Below, piece by piece: positions 55,646-64,000 of a stretch of DNA of 64,000 nt. Under the pieces are notes generated by a model. That model searched no databases and was not told the DNA's origin. It saw only the letters and a program-made list of their open reading frames with translations. Numbering within the stretch: the stretch's first letter is position 1; each line of letters begins with the position of its first letter. Source of the DNA: UBA1794 sp031552405 (GTDB lineage: Bacteria > Bacteroidota > Bacteroidia > Bacteroidales > Bacteroidaceae); NCBI GenBank assembly GCA_031552405.1, contig JAVBMN010000023.1, positions 62,001-126,000 of the forward strand, given 5' to 3'. A program made the translations under genes and the position numbers.

Positions 55646-57286
55646 ATGAACAAGCGAATAATGATGTTAGTAGCACTCCTAATGCTACTGGGAGAACTCA
55701 TGGTGGCACAGCGTATTGACGTAAAAGGCAAAAGCGAACCATTGACTCACTATTGGAGTGTGGGAACCTGTGCGGGTAGAGCCAATGAAGGTTTGCGCAC
55801 AAGTTGGGTAGAACAATTGAAGCAAGTCAAGGAACATTGCGGATTCCAGTACCTGCGCATGCATGGCTTGTTCGGTGACGATATGTTTGTTTACTTCGAG
55901 AAGCCCGATGGCAAGGTGGTGTACAACTGGCAATACATTGACGAAGTGCATGATCGTATGCTAGCTATCGGTGTGAAGCCTTTTGTTGAGCTCTCTTTCT
56001 TTCCGAAAGGAATAGCTACGGACGACAGCAAGATGCAGATGTGGTATCAGAACCGGGTGAGCTTTGATGCAACCCGGTTAGGCAAATGGCACGACCTGGT
56101 GAAAGCCTTCACTCAGCATGTCGTTGATCGGTATGGAATAGAAGAGGTGCTTACCTGGTATTTTGAAGTATGGAACGAGCCCAACCTGAATATGAACCCG
56201 AAAGCCGGATTCTTTGACGGAACGAAGAGTGATTATTTCAAACTGTACAAAGCTTCGGCAGAGGCGGTGAAGTCGGTAGACAAACGACTGAAAGTAGGCG
56301 GCCCGGCAACCAGTAATTTCATTGCCGACAAACGCTTTGAGGGCGAAGTCTATGACAAAGAGAAGTCCGTATTCTATCCGCAGGATAAGATTAACAAACA
56401 GTTGTGGAAGGGCGCATGGATTGAAGATTTCATCGCTTATTGCGAGAAAGAGAATCTGCCGGTCGATTTTATTTCCACCCATCCGTATCCTACGGACTAT
56501 GCCCTTGATCCGGAAACCGGGCGAAGCAAAGACGCCGTTCGGTATGTGCATTCTCTGAAAGACGACATCAGCTGGATTCAGCGTCAGTTGGCCAAGAGCA
56601 AATATCCTCATGCAGAGATTCACTTGACGGAATGGAGCACCAGTCCCAACAGCCGGGATATCATGCATGATGCGTTGCCACCGGCTGCCTATATCCTGAA
56701 AGGAAATTTGGATTGTATTGGTATGACGAACTCACTGATGTACTGGACATTCACCGATATCTTTGAAGAAAAAGGAGGAGGCGAAAGTGTTTTTCATGGT
56801 GGATTCGGTATGATCAACTTCCAGGGATTGGTAAAACCTTCCTTCCATGCCTACCGCATGCTCCATCAGCTGGGTGACGAGAAGCTTTATTATGCCGATC
56901 CGTTGTTTGTAAGCCGCTCGTCGGAAAGTGGTAAAATAACCGCTATTGCTTTTAATTATCCACAGGAATTTGAACAAGCAGTACCTTCGGCCATTCATTT
57001 TCATAATTATATGAATGCTTCTTCCAAAAAACTGGAGGTTGTATTGACAGGTTTGAAACCTGGAGTTACTTTTGTAATCGAAACATTGGACAAGGAACAT
57101 GGTAATGTATACGACGATTATGTAAGCATCGGCGCTCCTCATTCACCTACCCGGGAAGAGATTGAACATCTGAAACAAAAGGCCTGGGGAACGCAAAAGG
57201 AAACCATGCGAGTTGCTGCCGACGGGACATTGGTTTTGAACAGGGAATTGTCTCCATGGGCTTGTGTCTTGATTAAAGAATTGTAA
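55646..57286 (+). CDS. Secreted GH39-family glycoside hydrolase
   Basis: This 546-residue protein has a signal peptide (about 1-21) and a GH39 TIM barrel: YWSVGTCAGRANEGLR, FQYLRMHGLFGDDM, the acid/base Glu178 in FEVWNEPN and the nucleophile Glu329 in IHLTEWSTS. A C-terminal beta domain follows. Known GH39 activities include beta-xylosidase, alpha-iduronidase and beta-galactosidase-type activities, so the exact bond is open. It lies 21 bp after the GH43 remnant and 2 bp before the heparinase-like gene. Confidence 0.88.
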   Translation: MNKRIMMLVALLMLLGELMVAQRIDVKGKSEPLTHYWSVGTCAGRANEGLRTSWVEQLKQVKEHCGFQYLRMHGLFGDDMFVYFEKPDGKVVYNWQYIDEVHDRMLAIGVKPFVELSFFPKGIATDDSKMQMWYQNRVSFDATRLGKWHDLVKAFTQHVVDRYGIEEVLTWYFEVWNEPNLNMNPKAGFFDGTKSDYFKLYKASAEAVKSVDKRLKVGGPATSNFIADKRFEGEVYDKEKSVFYPQDKINKQLWKGAWIEDFIAYCEKENLPVDFISTHPYPTDYALDPETGRSKDAVRYVHSLKDDISWIQRQLAKSKYPHAEIHLTEWSTSPNSRDIMHDALPPAAYILKGNLDCIGMTNSLMYWTFTDIFEEKGGGESVFHGGFGMINFQGLVKPSFHAYRMLHQLGDEKLYYADPLFVSRSSESGKITAIAFNYPQEFEQAVPSAIHFHNYMNASSKKLEVVLTGLKPGVTFVIETLDKEHGNVYDDYVSIGAPHSPTREEIEHLKQKAWGTQKETMRVAADGTLVLNRELSPWACVLIKEL

Positions 57287-57288
57287 GT

Positions 57289-59934
57289 ATGAGAAAACAA
57301 ATCTACCTGATTGCATTATTACTGTTGATAAGCCCAGTTGTTTGGGCAGCTCATCCGCAGATCTATGTATCCAACTCGGACAAGGCTGCTGTCAGAGAGA
57401 AAATACGTGGACAGCTTTGGGCTAAGGAATCCGTTGAACGCATAAAGGAGCGGATCGATCCATACGTAGATCGCCATCAGTCGGATCCCGAATGGATTGT
57501 TTCCCGCATCGCCATGTATTGGAAAGATGGGGAACGGTATACCCAGTGTTATCTGAAAAATGAAAATTGGGAACGGGGAGAAGGTAATGCACCGGTACCC
57601 ACGGTACGTATGCCGGGCATGCGCACCTGGAATAAGTATTATAATGTACCTTTGGAGGAGCGGACTCCTTACAATGAAACCGGAGATATGTGGGGAATGA
57701 GCCGTGTCGATCCATCAACTCCCAAGCAATTGATTCCTTACAAAGAGTCCGGGCACATGATTCGCGCGAACAATGTAGAGATTCTTACCCTGGCCGAAGA
57801 AGCATCCTTCCTGTATTGGCTAATCGAAGATGAAAAGTATGCCCGTTTTGCAACGGATGTATTCAATGTATGGTTGGCGGGGACCTACTATATGAATCCG
57901 ATTCTTGATCCGGAGCAGTCGTCCAAAGGCAAAGGAGGATACGAGCCCGGTGGTATTTGCGGATATTATGACTATGAACAGATTCACGATGATCTGGCGT
58001 TGCATGCTGCAGTTATTTATGATTTCGCCTACGACTATTTACATGCGCACCCTCATCCTTCTTTTCAAAAAATAAGGAAAGGAGTGACCGAAGTGGCTGG
58101 AATCGTATTCAAACGTTTTATTGACATCGGTTTCGTGCGGGGAGGTAAAACAGGAAACTGGAATGTAAACGGATGGAACATGATGCTGCGCCCCATTTTG
58201 GCATTAGAAGAGAATAGTGCCTATCCGGATGGTAAAGGCCGTTCCCACTACCTGCATTACCTGACAACAGAATCCACTCCGTATCATGATGCCATTCCGG
58301 ATATCCTGAAAAGCTATGATCCGGTTACCGGGTTGTGGCCGGAATCGCCGGGCTACTCCTTCGGTACAGTAAGTGCGTTGCTTGATTTTGCTGCTTTGCT
58401 GAAGCGGAACGACATTGACATCATAGCTGATAACCCTATTTTGCAGAAGGCGGCACTTGCTGTTTTCCCCTGGATGGACGGAAGAGCCAACATGATTGTC
58501 TTTGGCGATAGCCGTGGAGGACCGGCCAGTTTCGGTACATTCGAACGTTTGCTGACTTACTATACACAAACAGGAGATGCAGAGAATGCTTCGAGGGTAG
58601 CTGCAGCACTGCATACGGGGCTGTCGACCGGGAATTATCAGCGCAATTGTGCAGGATGGGTCAATATTTGTACCTATACGCCTTCCATACCGGAGGGCGG
58701 AAAGGTGGAGGCTGAACGTACATCCTACTCTCCCCATCATCGCCTTATCACCATGAAAAGCGAGCCGGAAAAAGAAAATCTGATGGCCGTTTTGTATGGT
58801 GGGCGTAAAGGATATCACCTCACTCCCAATGGGCTGGCGTTGCAATTGTATGGTTTTGGCTATGCATTGGCACCGGATGCCGCCGGTTATGAGTCGTACT
58901 GGAGCAAGGATCAGGTGTATCACCAGTCGCCCACCGGAAGTAATACCATATTGCCCGGATATACGGAAGGCGATATAACGATTCGTGCCATGGAGCCTTG
59001 GGTCAGTTCAGACAATTTTGTAAATACGATGTCGTTGAGTCCCTACATCAATATGGCAGATGTGGAAGCAGGCGAAAAACGGAGAGTGGTGGCTTTGATC
59101 AAAACAACCTCTGATAAGGGATATTATGTCGATATATTCCGTTCGGACTTGCCGGATAATGACTATTTGTTTCATGTTGTAGGTCGGTCGCTGGAACTTA
59201 AATCGACCACCGGACAACAGCTCCCGCTGACGCAGGTGGATCGATGGGAGAAAACATACCATTCAGGGTATGACTGGTTCAAAAACCTGCAAAAGGTTTC
59301 CTGCCCGGACGATTTCAGGGCAAGTTGGCATATAACTACCGGTGCACAACCACTGTCCATGCAGATGTGGATGCTGGGAGCGCAAGGCCGCGAGTTGTAT
59401 AATGTGGAAGCGCCCTATACAACTTTGCAGAAAGGTTTGACCCCCGACAATGTAAGTATGGCACCTTCTGTAACTCCCACGTTGGTGGTTCGCCAGACTG
59501 CAAACAATGCATGGAATGCTCCTTTTATAGCTGTATTCGAACCGGTAAAAGGGGAATCAGCAGTCAGGAGGCTTGAGAAACTGAAGGTAGATCAATCGGT
59601 AGCTGCCTTGTGTGTACACTCCGAAGGTGAACGTAAAGATTATGTGCTAAGTACTGTTTCGCCGGAAACATCGTTCACTCCCGGCAAACAAATCCGGTTT
59701 GAAGGATCCTTTGGTGTCATAACAGAAATGCCCGAAGGAGTTACACAATTGTACATGGTAAACGGTAGGAAGATTGAAAAAGGAAACTGTACCATTGAGT
59801 CATCAGAACCGGTATCAGCTTCCATTTACCGGAAAGATGGGAGATGGTTCTTCTCATCCGATGGGAACGTTACAATTAAAATAGGCAAGAAGGTTTATTC
59901 CGTAGGGAAAGCCGGTCACCAGTTACTGAAATAG
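57289..59934 (+). CDS. Secreted heparinase II/III-like polysaccharide lyase or hydrolase candidate
   Basis: This 881-residue protein has a signal peptide (about 1-20), an (alpha/alpha)-toroid domain (about 30-450; GNWNVNGWNMMLRPILALEEN, GLWPESPGYSFGTVSALLDF) and a heparinase-II/III-like beta-sandwich part (IVFGDSRGGPASFGTF; YSPHHRLITMKSE). This architecture is typical of several polysaccharide-lyase families that act on uronic acids. I do not recognise the exact family. Within the operon it suggests that the target glycan contains a uronic acid. It starts 2 bp after the GH39 stop. Confidence 0.65.
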   Translation: MRKQIYLIALLLLISPVVWAAHPQIYVSNSDKAAVREKIRGQLWAKESVERIKERIDPYVDRHQSDPEWIVSRIAMYWKDGERYTQCYLKNENWERGEGNAPVPTVRMPGMRTWNKYYNVPLEERTPYNETGDMWGMSRVDPSTPKQLIPYKESGHMIRANNVEILTLAEEASFLYWLIEDEKYARFATDVFNVWLAGTYYMNPILDPEQSSKGKGGYEPGGICGYYDYEQIHDDLALHAAVIYDFAYDYLHAHPHPSFQKIRKGVTEVAGIVFKRFIDIGFVRGGKTGNWNVNGWNMMLRPILALEENSAYPDGKGRSHYLHYLTTESTPYHDAIPDILKSYDPVTGLWPESPGYSFGTVSALLDFAALLKRNDIDIIADNPILQKAALAVFPWMDGRANMIVFGDSRGGPASFGTFERLLTYYTQTGDAENASRVAAALHTGLSTGNYQRNCAGWVNICTYTPSIPEGGKVEAERTSYSPHHRLITMKSEPEKENLMAVLYGGRKGYHLTPNGLALQLYGFGYALAPDAAGYESYWSKDQVYHQSPTGSNTILPGYTEGDITIRAMEPWVSSDNFVNTMSLSPYINMADVEAGEKRRVVALIKTTSDKGYYVDIFRSDLPDNDYLFHVVGRSLELKSTTGQQLPLTQVDRWEKTYHSGYDWFKNLQKVSCPDDFRASWHITTGAQPLSMQMWMLGAQGRELYNVEAPYTTLQKGLTPDNVSMAPSVTPTLVVRQTANNAWNAPFIAVFEPVKGESAVRRLEKLKVDQSVAALCVHSEGERKDYVLSTVSPETSFTPGKQIRFEGSFGVITEMPEGVTQLYMVNGRKIEKGNCTIESSEPVSASIYRKDGRWFFSSDGNVTIKIGKKVYSVGKAGHQLLK

Positions 59935-59953
59935 AAAAGTTATAGAGGTTAGT

Positions 59954-62407
59954 ATGAAAGGTAATAGATTGTTTTTGTTAGCGTGTATAGTAATGGGTGC
60001 ATTGTCAGCACGAGCCGGTGACTTGAAACTGTGGTACAGTCAGCCGGCTCATGCCTGGACCGAAGCGTTGCCGTTAGGCAACTCGCGTTTGGGAGTGATG
60101 GTCTTTGGCGGTGTAGTGAACGAAGAATTGCAGCTGAATGAGGAAACCGTGTGGGGAGGTGGCCCTCACCGTAACGACCAACCTGATGCGTTGAAAGCCC
60201 TGCCCGAGGTGCGCCGCTTGGTGTTTGAAGGGAAAAACCTGGAAGCCCAACAATTGGTGGATGAAAAGTTTAAAACTCCTCAAAACGGAATGCCCTACCA
60301 AACTATTGGAAGTTTGATGCTTCATTTTCCTGAGCATGAATTGTATACCGACTATTACCGTGATTTAGATATATCGCGGGCGGTAGCTACTACACGCTAT
60401 AAAGTGGGCGAAACAACTTATACCCGTGAGGTCTTCTCATCCTTCACCGATCAGGTGATTATCGTCCACCTAACAGCCGATGGAGAAGGTTTTCTCAACT
60501 TTACTGCAGATTATAAATCTCCTTTACAACATATAGTGTACAAGAAAGACGGAAAATTAATTCTTTCAGGAAAAGGCGAAGCGCACGAACAGATATCGGG
60601 TGCTATCCGGGTAGAGAATCAGACTCTTGTTAAGACTACCGAAGGAAAGGTTACAATTGACTCCAATAAAATCAGTGTATCCAATGCTAAGACTGCAACG
60701 ATTTATATTTCGGCTGCAACTAATTTTGTCAATTATAAAAATGTAAGTGCCAATGAAACCAAACGAGCTAGTTCCTATCTGAACAATGCGTTGAAAACGC
60801 CCTACGATCAAGCTAAAAGCAATCACATTGTTTATTATAAGAAGCAATTCGATCGGGTTACCTTTGATTTGGGAACTTCTGATGCAGCTAAAGAAGAAAC
60901 TCATATTCGTGTGAGGAATTTCAATCAGGGGAAAGATAAATCTTTGGCTACGTTATTCTTTCAGTATGGGCGTTATCTTCTGATCTCTTCATCACAGCCG
61001 GGAGGGCAACCAGCCAATCTACAAGGTATATGGAATGAAAAACTGTTGGCTCCGTGGGACGGAAAGTACACCGTCAACATCAATCTTCAGATGAATTATT
61101 GGCCGGCCGAGATAACGAATCTGAGCGAAACGCACCAACCGCTTATTCAAATGGTCAAAGAACTGTCGGAGAGTGGACAACAAACTGCAAGAGACATGTA
61201 CGGATGCAACGGTTGGCTGGCACATCATAATACAGATATCTGGCGTAGCACCGGAGTTGTAGATCGTGCATTCTGGGGAATGTGGCCTAATGGCGGAGCT
61301 TGGCTTTGTCAACATCTTTGGGAGCATTATCTGTACGCAAGAGATAAGACTTATCTGAAAGAGGTATATCCCGCCTTGAAAGGTGCTGCTGACTTCTTCC
61401 TCGATTTCTTGGTAGAGCATCCCCGATATAAATGGATGGTTACATGTCCTTCCAACTCTCCGGAACATGGTCCTGATGGAGACGAAAAAGTTAATGCAGC
61501 ATCTACAATTGCTGGTTGTACAATGGACAATCAGATTGCATTTGAGATTCTTTCCAATACCCGCATGGCTTGCTTGTTACTGAATGAAGATCCTGTTTAT
61601 GCCCAACGCCTGCAAAGTATGATCGACCGTCTACCCCCAATGCAGATAGGTCGATACAACCAGTTGCAGGAATGGCTCGAAGATGTAGATAATCCAAAAA
61701 GCGATCATCGACATGTTTCTCATTTGTTCGGCCTCTATCCAAGCAATCAGATATCACCTTATACTCACCCACAACTGTTTCAGGCAGCAAAGAACTCTTT
61801 AATATACAGGGGAGACAAAGCTACCGGTTGGTCGATCGGTTGGAAGATAAACCTGTGGGCACGCTTGTTGGATGGTAATCGGGCCTTTAAAATAATAAAC
61901 AACCTCTTGGTTCTTGTTGAATCAGGTGATAATAACCTGGGGCGTACATACCCCAACCTGTTCGATGCTCATCCGCCATTCCAGATCGATGGAAACTTTG
62001 GCTACACAGCCGGAGTGGCTGAAATGTTGCTACAAAGTCATGATGGAGCAGTCCACCTGTTGCCTGCTCTCCCCGATGTCTGGAGCGAAGGAAAGATTAC
62101 CGGTTTAGTGGCTCGCGGAGGATTTGAAGTAGATATGGAATGGGACGGCGTTCAACTTTCCAAAGCAGTTATCCACTCGCGTTTAGGTGGAAATCTGCGC
62201 CTTCGCTCGTATGTTCCTCTGCAAGGCGAAGGTATGAAAGAGGCCAAGGGTGATAACCCCAATCCTATTTTCGCGCGAGCTACCATAAAGACCCCGCTTG
62301 TTTCGCAGGAAATAAATCCGCAACTTCCCATGCTTTATAAAGTGTATGAGTATGATGTGGAAACGGAGGTTGGTAAGGTATATAAAATTGAGAGATCAAT
62401 TAAGTAA
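59954..62407 (+). CDS. Secreted GH95 alpha-L-fucosidase / alpha-L-galactosidase
   Basis: This 817-residue protein has a signal peptide (about 1-21), an N-terminal beta domain (WYSQPAHAWTEALPLGNSRLGVMVFGG; QLNEETVWGGGPH), and an (alpha/alpha)6 catalytic domain with GIWNEKLLAPWDGKYTVNINLQMNYW and MVTCPSNSPEHGPDG, the latter near the catalytic acid of the family. GH95 enzymes remove terminal alpha-L-fucose or alpha-L-galactose by inversion. It is the last gene of the operon, 19 bp after the preceding one, and is followed within 50 bp by the IS3 element. Confidence 0.92.
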   Translation: MKGNRLFLLACIVMGALSARAGDLKLWYSQPAHAWTEALPLGNSRLGVMVFGGVVNEELQLNEETVWGGGPHRNDQPDALKALPEVRRLVFEGKNLEAQQLVDEKFKTPQNGMPYQTIGSLMLHFPEHELYTDYYRDLDISRAVATTRYKVGETTYTREVFSSFTDQVIIVHLTADGEGFLNFTADYKSPLQHIVYKKDGKLILSGKGEAHEQISGAIRVENQTLVKTTEGKVTIDSNKISVSNAKTATIYISAATNFVNYKNVSANETKRASSYLNNALKTPYDQAKSNHIVYYKKQFDRVTFDLGTSDAAKEETHIRVRNFNQGKDKSLATLFFQYGRYLLISSSQPGGQPANLQGIWNEKLLAPWDGKYTVNINLQMNYWPAEITNLSETHQPLIQMVKELSESGQQTARDMYGCNGWLAHHNTDIWRSTGVVDRAFWGMWPNGGAWLCQHLWEHYLYARDKTYLKEVYPALKGAADFFLDFLVEHPRYKWMVTCPSNSPEHGPDGDEKVNAASTIAGCTMDNQIAFEILSNTRMACLLLNEDPVYAQRLQSMIDRLPPMQIGRYNQLQEWLEDVDNPKSDHRHVSHLFGLYPSNQISPYTHPQLFQAAKNSLIYRGDKATGWSIGWKINLWARLLDGNRAFKIINNLLVLVESGDNNLGRTYPNLFDAHPPFQIDGNFGYTAGVAEMLLQSHDGAVHLLPALPDVWSEGKITGLVARGGFEVDMEWDGVQLSKAVIHSRLGGNLRLRSYVPLQGEGMKEAKGDNPNPIFARATIKTPLVSQEINPQLPMLYKVYEYDVETEVGKVYKIERSIK

Positions 62408-62589
62408 ATCACAAATAATCAACAAATTTAATTACGGTGTTATGTGTGTTTTCCTGATTTAGGTTGACGGCTGTGCGTCCTTAACCCTGAGCGAAGTTGA
62501 CTCGGTTAGACTTATCCCTTTCGGGAGTTGACTGTCGGTGTGTAACCCCTCCCAGGTAGCAAAGATAAACTTTTTTTAGCGATTCTTTT

Positions 62590-63474
62590 TCATGCCCTGT
62601 TTCTTTTTATGGCTTCCTCTCTATAACTTCGCCACCATTTTTCGATTTCTCCATGACAAAGCGCTGCTTCGGCCGGGGTCATCATATCGACACTCATGTG
62701 AGGACGTCGGTTATTATAGAACTCAACAGCAGCTGCTATGGCAGCGTTTACTTGATCAACAGAATGAAATCGCATATCCTTAAGAAGCTCATTCTTCATT
62801 GTTGAGTTGATGCGTTCGGCTTGTGCATTTTCTTTGGGATCGCCGTTCTCAGTCATGCTGATACGAATTTTTCTTATTGAGAGCAATTTAATGTATTCCC
62901 GACTTGCATATTGTACGCCACGGTCGCTATGATGTATGAGAGTACCAGCCAATTCCTTAGGGATACCGTCGAGCCGTTTAAAAGCCATCGTAATAGCCTT
63001 AGCCGGGTAAAGGGTCTCCAGAGTTGCCCCGACGGCCCAACCAATAATTTCATGGCTGTAGGCATCCATAATCATTGTCAGGTAACTGAACGCATACTCT
63101 GTCTCGCTCAACCACACGGGAACATAGGTTATATCACTAACCCATAGTTGATTGATGGATGTAGGGATAAATTCCCGCACGAGATTAGGATAGAGCGGAA
63201 GACCATGAGTGGAGTCGGTTGTGCGAGGCTTTCGCATCTTATTGCGCACTTTTAGTCCGTGACGGTGGATTATATCTTCAAAGCGATCTCTCCCGACTCG
63301 TTCGATGTCACGAAAGTCCCGCTTGTACATATACCAAAGTTTCAGTCCTCCGATGCCGGGATCAATACTGCGCACGGAATGGATATATTCCAGCGCGAAG
63401 GATTCTTGAGCTGCTTTCCTTGCTGCCGATTCGACTTTCTGCTTGTGGTAGGCCTGCTTGCTTACGCCAAACAA
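62590..63474 (-). CDS. IS3-family transposase OrfB (DDE integrase domain)
   Basis: This frame of 294 codons encodes the catalytic rve-type domain: the first Asp in LWVSDITYVPVW, the second in LIHHSDRGVQYAS, and the Glu in NAQAERINSTMKNELL, a complete DDE triad. Codons upstream of 63474 remain open in this frame up to the slippery site near 63545, including HYAIEVLCRLFGVSKQAY. So the true product is probably an OrfAB fusion made by -1 frameshifting rather than a free OrfB. Confidence 0.88.
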   Translation of the reverse strand: MFGVSKQAYHKQKVESAARKAAQESFALEYIHSVRSIDPGIGGLKLWYMYKRDFRDIERVGRDRFEDIIHRHGLKVRNKMRKPRTTDSTHGLPLYPNLVREFIPTSINQLWVSDITYVPVWLSETEYAFSYLTMIMDAYSHEIIGWAVGATLETLYPAKAITMAFKRLDGIPKELAGTLIHHSDRGVQYASREYIKLLSIRKIRISMTENGDPKENAQAERINSTMKNELLKDMRFHSVDQVNAAIAAAVEFYNNRRPHMSVDMMTPAEAALCHGEIEKWWRSYREEAIKRNRA

Positions 63475-63527
63475 CCTGCACAGAACCTCTATGGCGTAAT
63501 GCCTCGGGGGCCGTGCATGCAGGTTTT

Positions 63528-63914
63528 CTATCGTTTGGCGCCAACTTTTTTTCGTATCTGAATATCGAACTTTGATTCCGCCACAGTGATCATCTCATCG
63601 TAGAAATCGGCTCGCAGTCGAGCTTCTTTTAGCGCTTGTTCAAGCCGAGCGATTTTCTGCTCGGCTGTTTCTTGAGCCGAGGATACTGAGTCTGCTCGGG
63701 TGGCAGACTTTTCGGTCGATAGCCTGACTGTGCCTTTAAGTTGCTTCATCTCGCTGGCTGGATTTTCATTTGCAAAGTTAATAATCCAACGGCGAATAGT
63801 CTCTTCGGCTACCGGATAAATTTTAGATAAACGATAAGGGCTGAGACCGCTTCGTTGATGTTCGGACAGAACTGTCTGTTGATACTTTTTTCGTTGTTCA
63901 ATGTATGATCCCAT
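63528..63914 (-). CDS. IS3-family OrfA (helix-turn-helix, leucine-zipper)
   Basis: This 128-residue protein has an N-terminal HTH of the transposase_8 type (SEHQRSGLSPYRLSKIYPVAEETIRRWI) and a coiled coil (about 80-110; AEQKIARLEQALKEARLRADFYDEMI). It would bind the element ends. A run of seven A residues on the - strand (63546-63552, read CGA AAA AAA G) lies seven codons before its stop and puts ribosomes into the OrfB frame after a -1 slip. Confidence 0.85.
   Translation of the reverse strand: MGSYIEQRKKYQQTVLSEHQRSGLSPYRLSKIYPVAEETIRRWIINFANENPASEMKQLKGTVRLSTEKSATRADSVSSAQETAEQKIARLEQALKEARLRADFYDEMITVAESKFDIQIRKKVGAKR
63545..63552 (-). promoter_or_regulatory. A7G slippery sequence for -1 frameshifting
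   Basis: The - strand AAAAAAAG lies in the orfA/orfB overlap. Shifting -1 here joins the orfA frame to an orfB frame that is open to 62590. IS3 elements of the IS150 type use such A-runs. Confidence 0.65.
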
Positions 63915-64000
63915 AAACTATTGTTGTTTATGAGTCAACTTTTTTCAGGGGAAGACAAACTAACAAAAAGTATTAGCAGACTCCGCTGTAAGGTCAAATG

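Larger units (their letters stand above)
62454..63948 (-). mobile_element. IS3-family insertion sequence (about 1.5 kb)
   Basis: Two overlapping transposase frames on the - strand are bounded by imperfect inverted ends: CTGATTTAGGTTGAC at 62454-62468 and, inverted, CTGAAAAAAGTTGAC at 63934-63948 (11 of 15 match). Boundaries are approximate and no target duplication is obvious. The stretch 62466-62560 inside the left end contains two more GTTGAC copies and no gene. The element appears complete. Confidence 0.7.

Noticed and set aside
62466..62560. Three GTTGAC copies near the IS3 left end, considered as a separate repeat element
   Set aside because: They fall inside the IS boundary inferred from the paired ends and need no separate explanation.

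Overview
The window comes from a gut-type Bacteroides or a close relative. Genes are preceded by the Bacteroidetes promoter (-7 box TAnnTTTG, seen at least eight times). The cell-division cluster has the Bacteroidetes gene order, and the window also carries a two-subunit B12 methylmalonyl-CoA mutase, a membrane-anchored Reg_prop/Y_Y_Y/AraC regulator, and a run of secreted glycoside hydrolases of the polysaccharide-utilisation type. The species cannot be fixed from sequence reading alone.

Region 1 (1-16545): a 0.8 kb repeat-rich leader, then a complete dcw cluster on the + strand: mraZ, rsmH, ftsL, ftsI, murE, mraY, murD, ftsW, murG, murC, ftsQ, ftsA, ftsZ and a YqeY-like gene. Gaps are never more than 24 bp and several neighbours overlap. 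The products make the lipid-linked peptidoglycan precursor, flip or polymerise it at the septum, and build the FtsZ ring. Region 2 (16650-30809): a CPA2 antiporter, recO on the - strand, tRNA-Glu with rpsT, gyrB, a MATE/kinase-like/sialate esterase operon, and mutA-mutB. Region 3 (30894-39200): an AraC-type membrane regulator divergent from a 1221-residue secreted alginate-lyase-like protein, then a GNAT acetyltransferase and an exported metallo-beta-lactamase-fold protein.

Region 4 (39215-47522, all - strand): a tripartite RND efflux operon (adaptor, pump, outer-membrane channel), a small OB-fold exported protein, an aldo/keto reductase and an AraC regulator. Two nearly identical 31-bp sites with 21-bp-spaced half sites lie just upstream of the -7 boxes of the efflux operon and the reductase, so the AraC protein probably controls both. 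Region 5 (47523-50562): a repeat-rich spacer, an MBOAT acyltransferase and its SGNH/DltD-like partner. Region 6 (50570-52117): a decayed IS982 element containing an IS110 remnant and a 175-bp MITE-like palindrome.

Region 7 (52297-62407): a tightly packed degradative operon (GH35, broken GH43, GH39, heparinase-II/III-like protein, GH95) with no SusC/SusD in view. It ends against an apparently intact IS3-family element (about 62454-63948) that uses a -1 frameshift.

The most unexpected feature is a family of intergenic arrays at 1-88, 19774-19861 and 47837-47990. Each has an exact 22-bp period, and each unit is built on a degenerate 18-bp palindrome (consensus AACTSGTGSGCACSAGTT) plus a 4-bp spacer. 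All three lie beside blocks of GTGAAGG or GTGGAAGG inverted repeats. I know of no named element that matches them.
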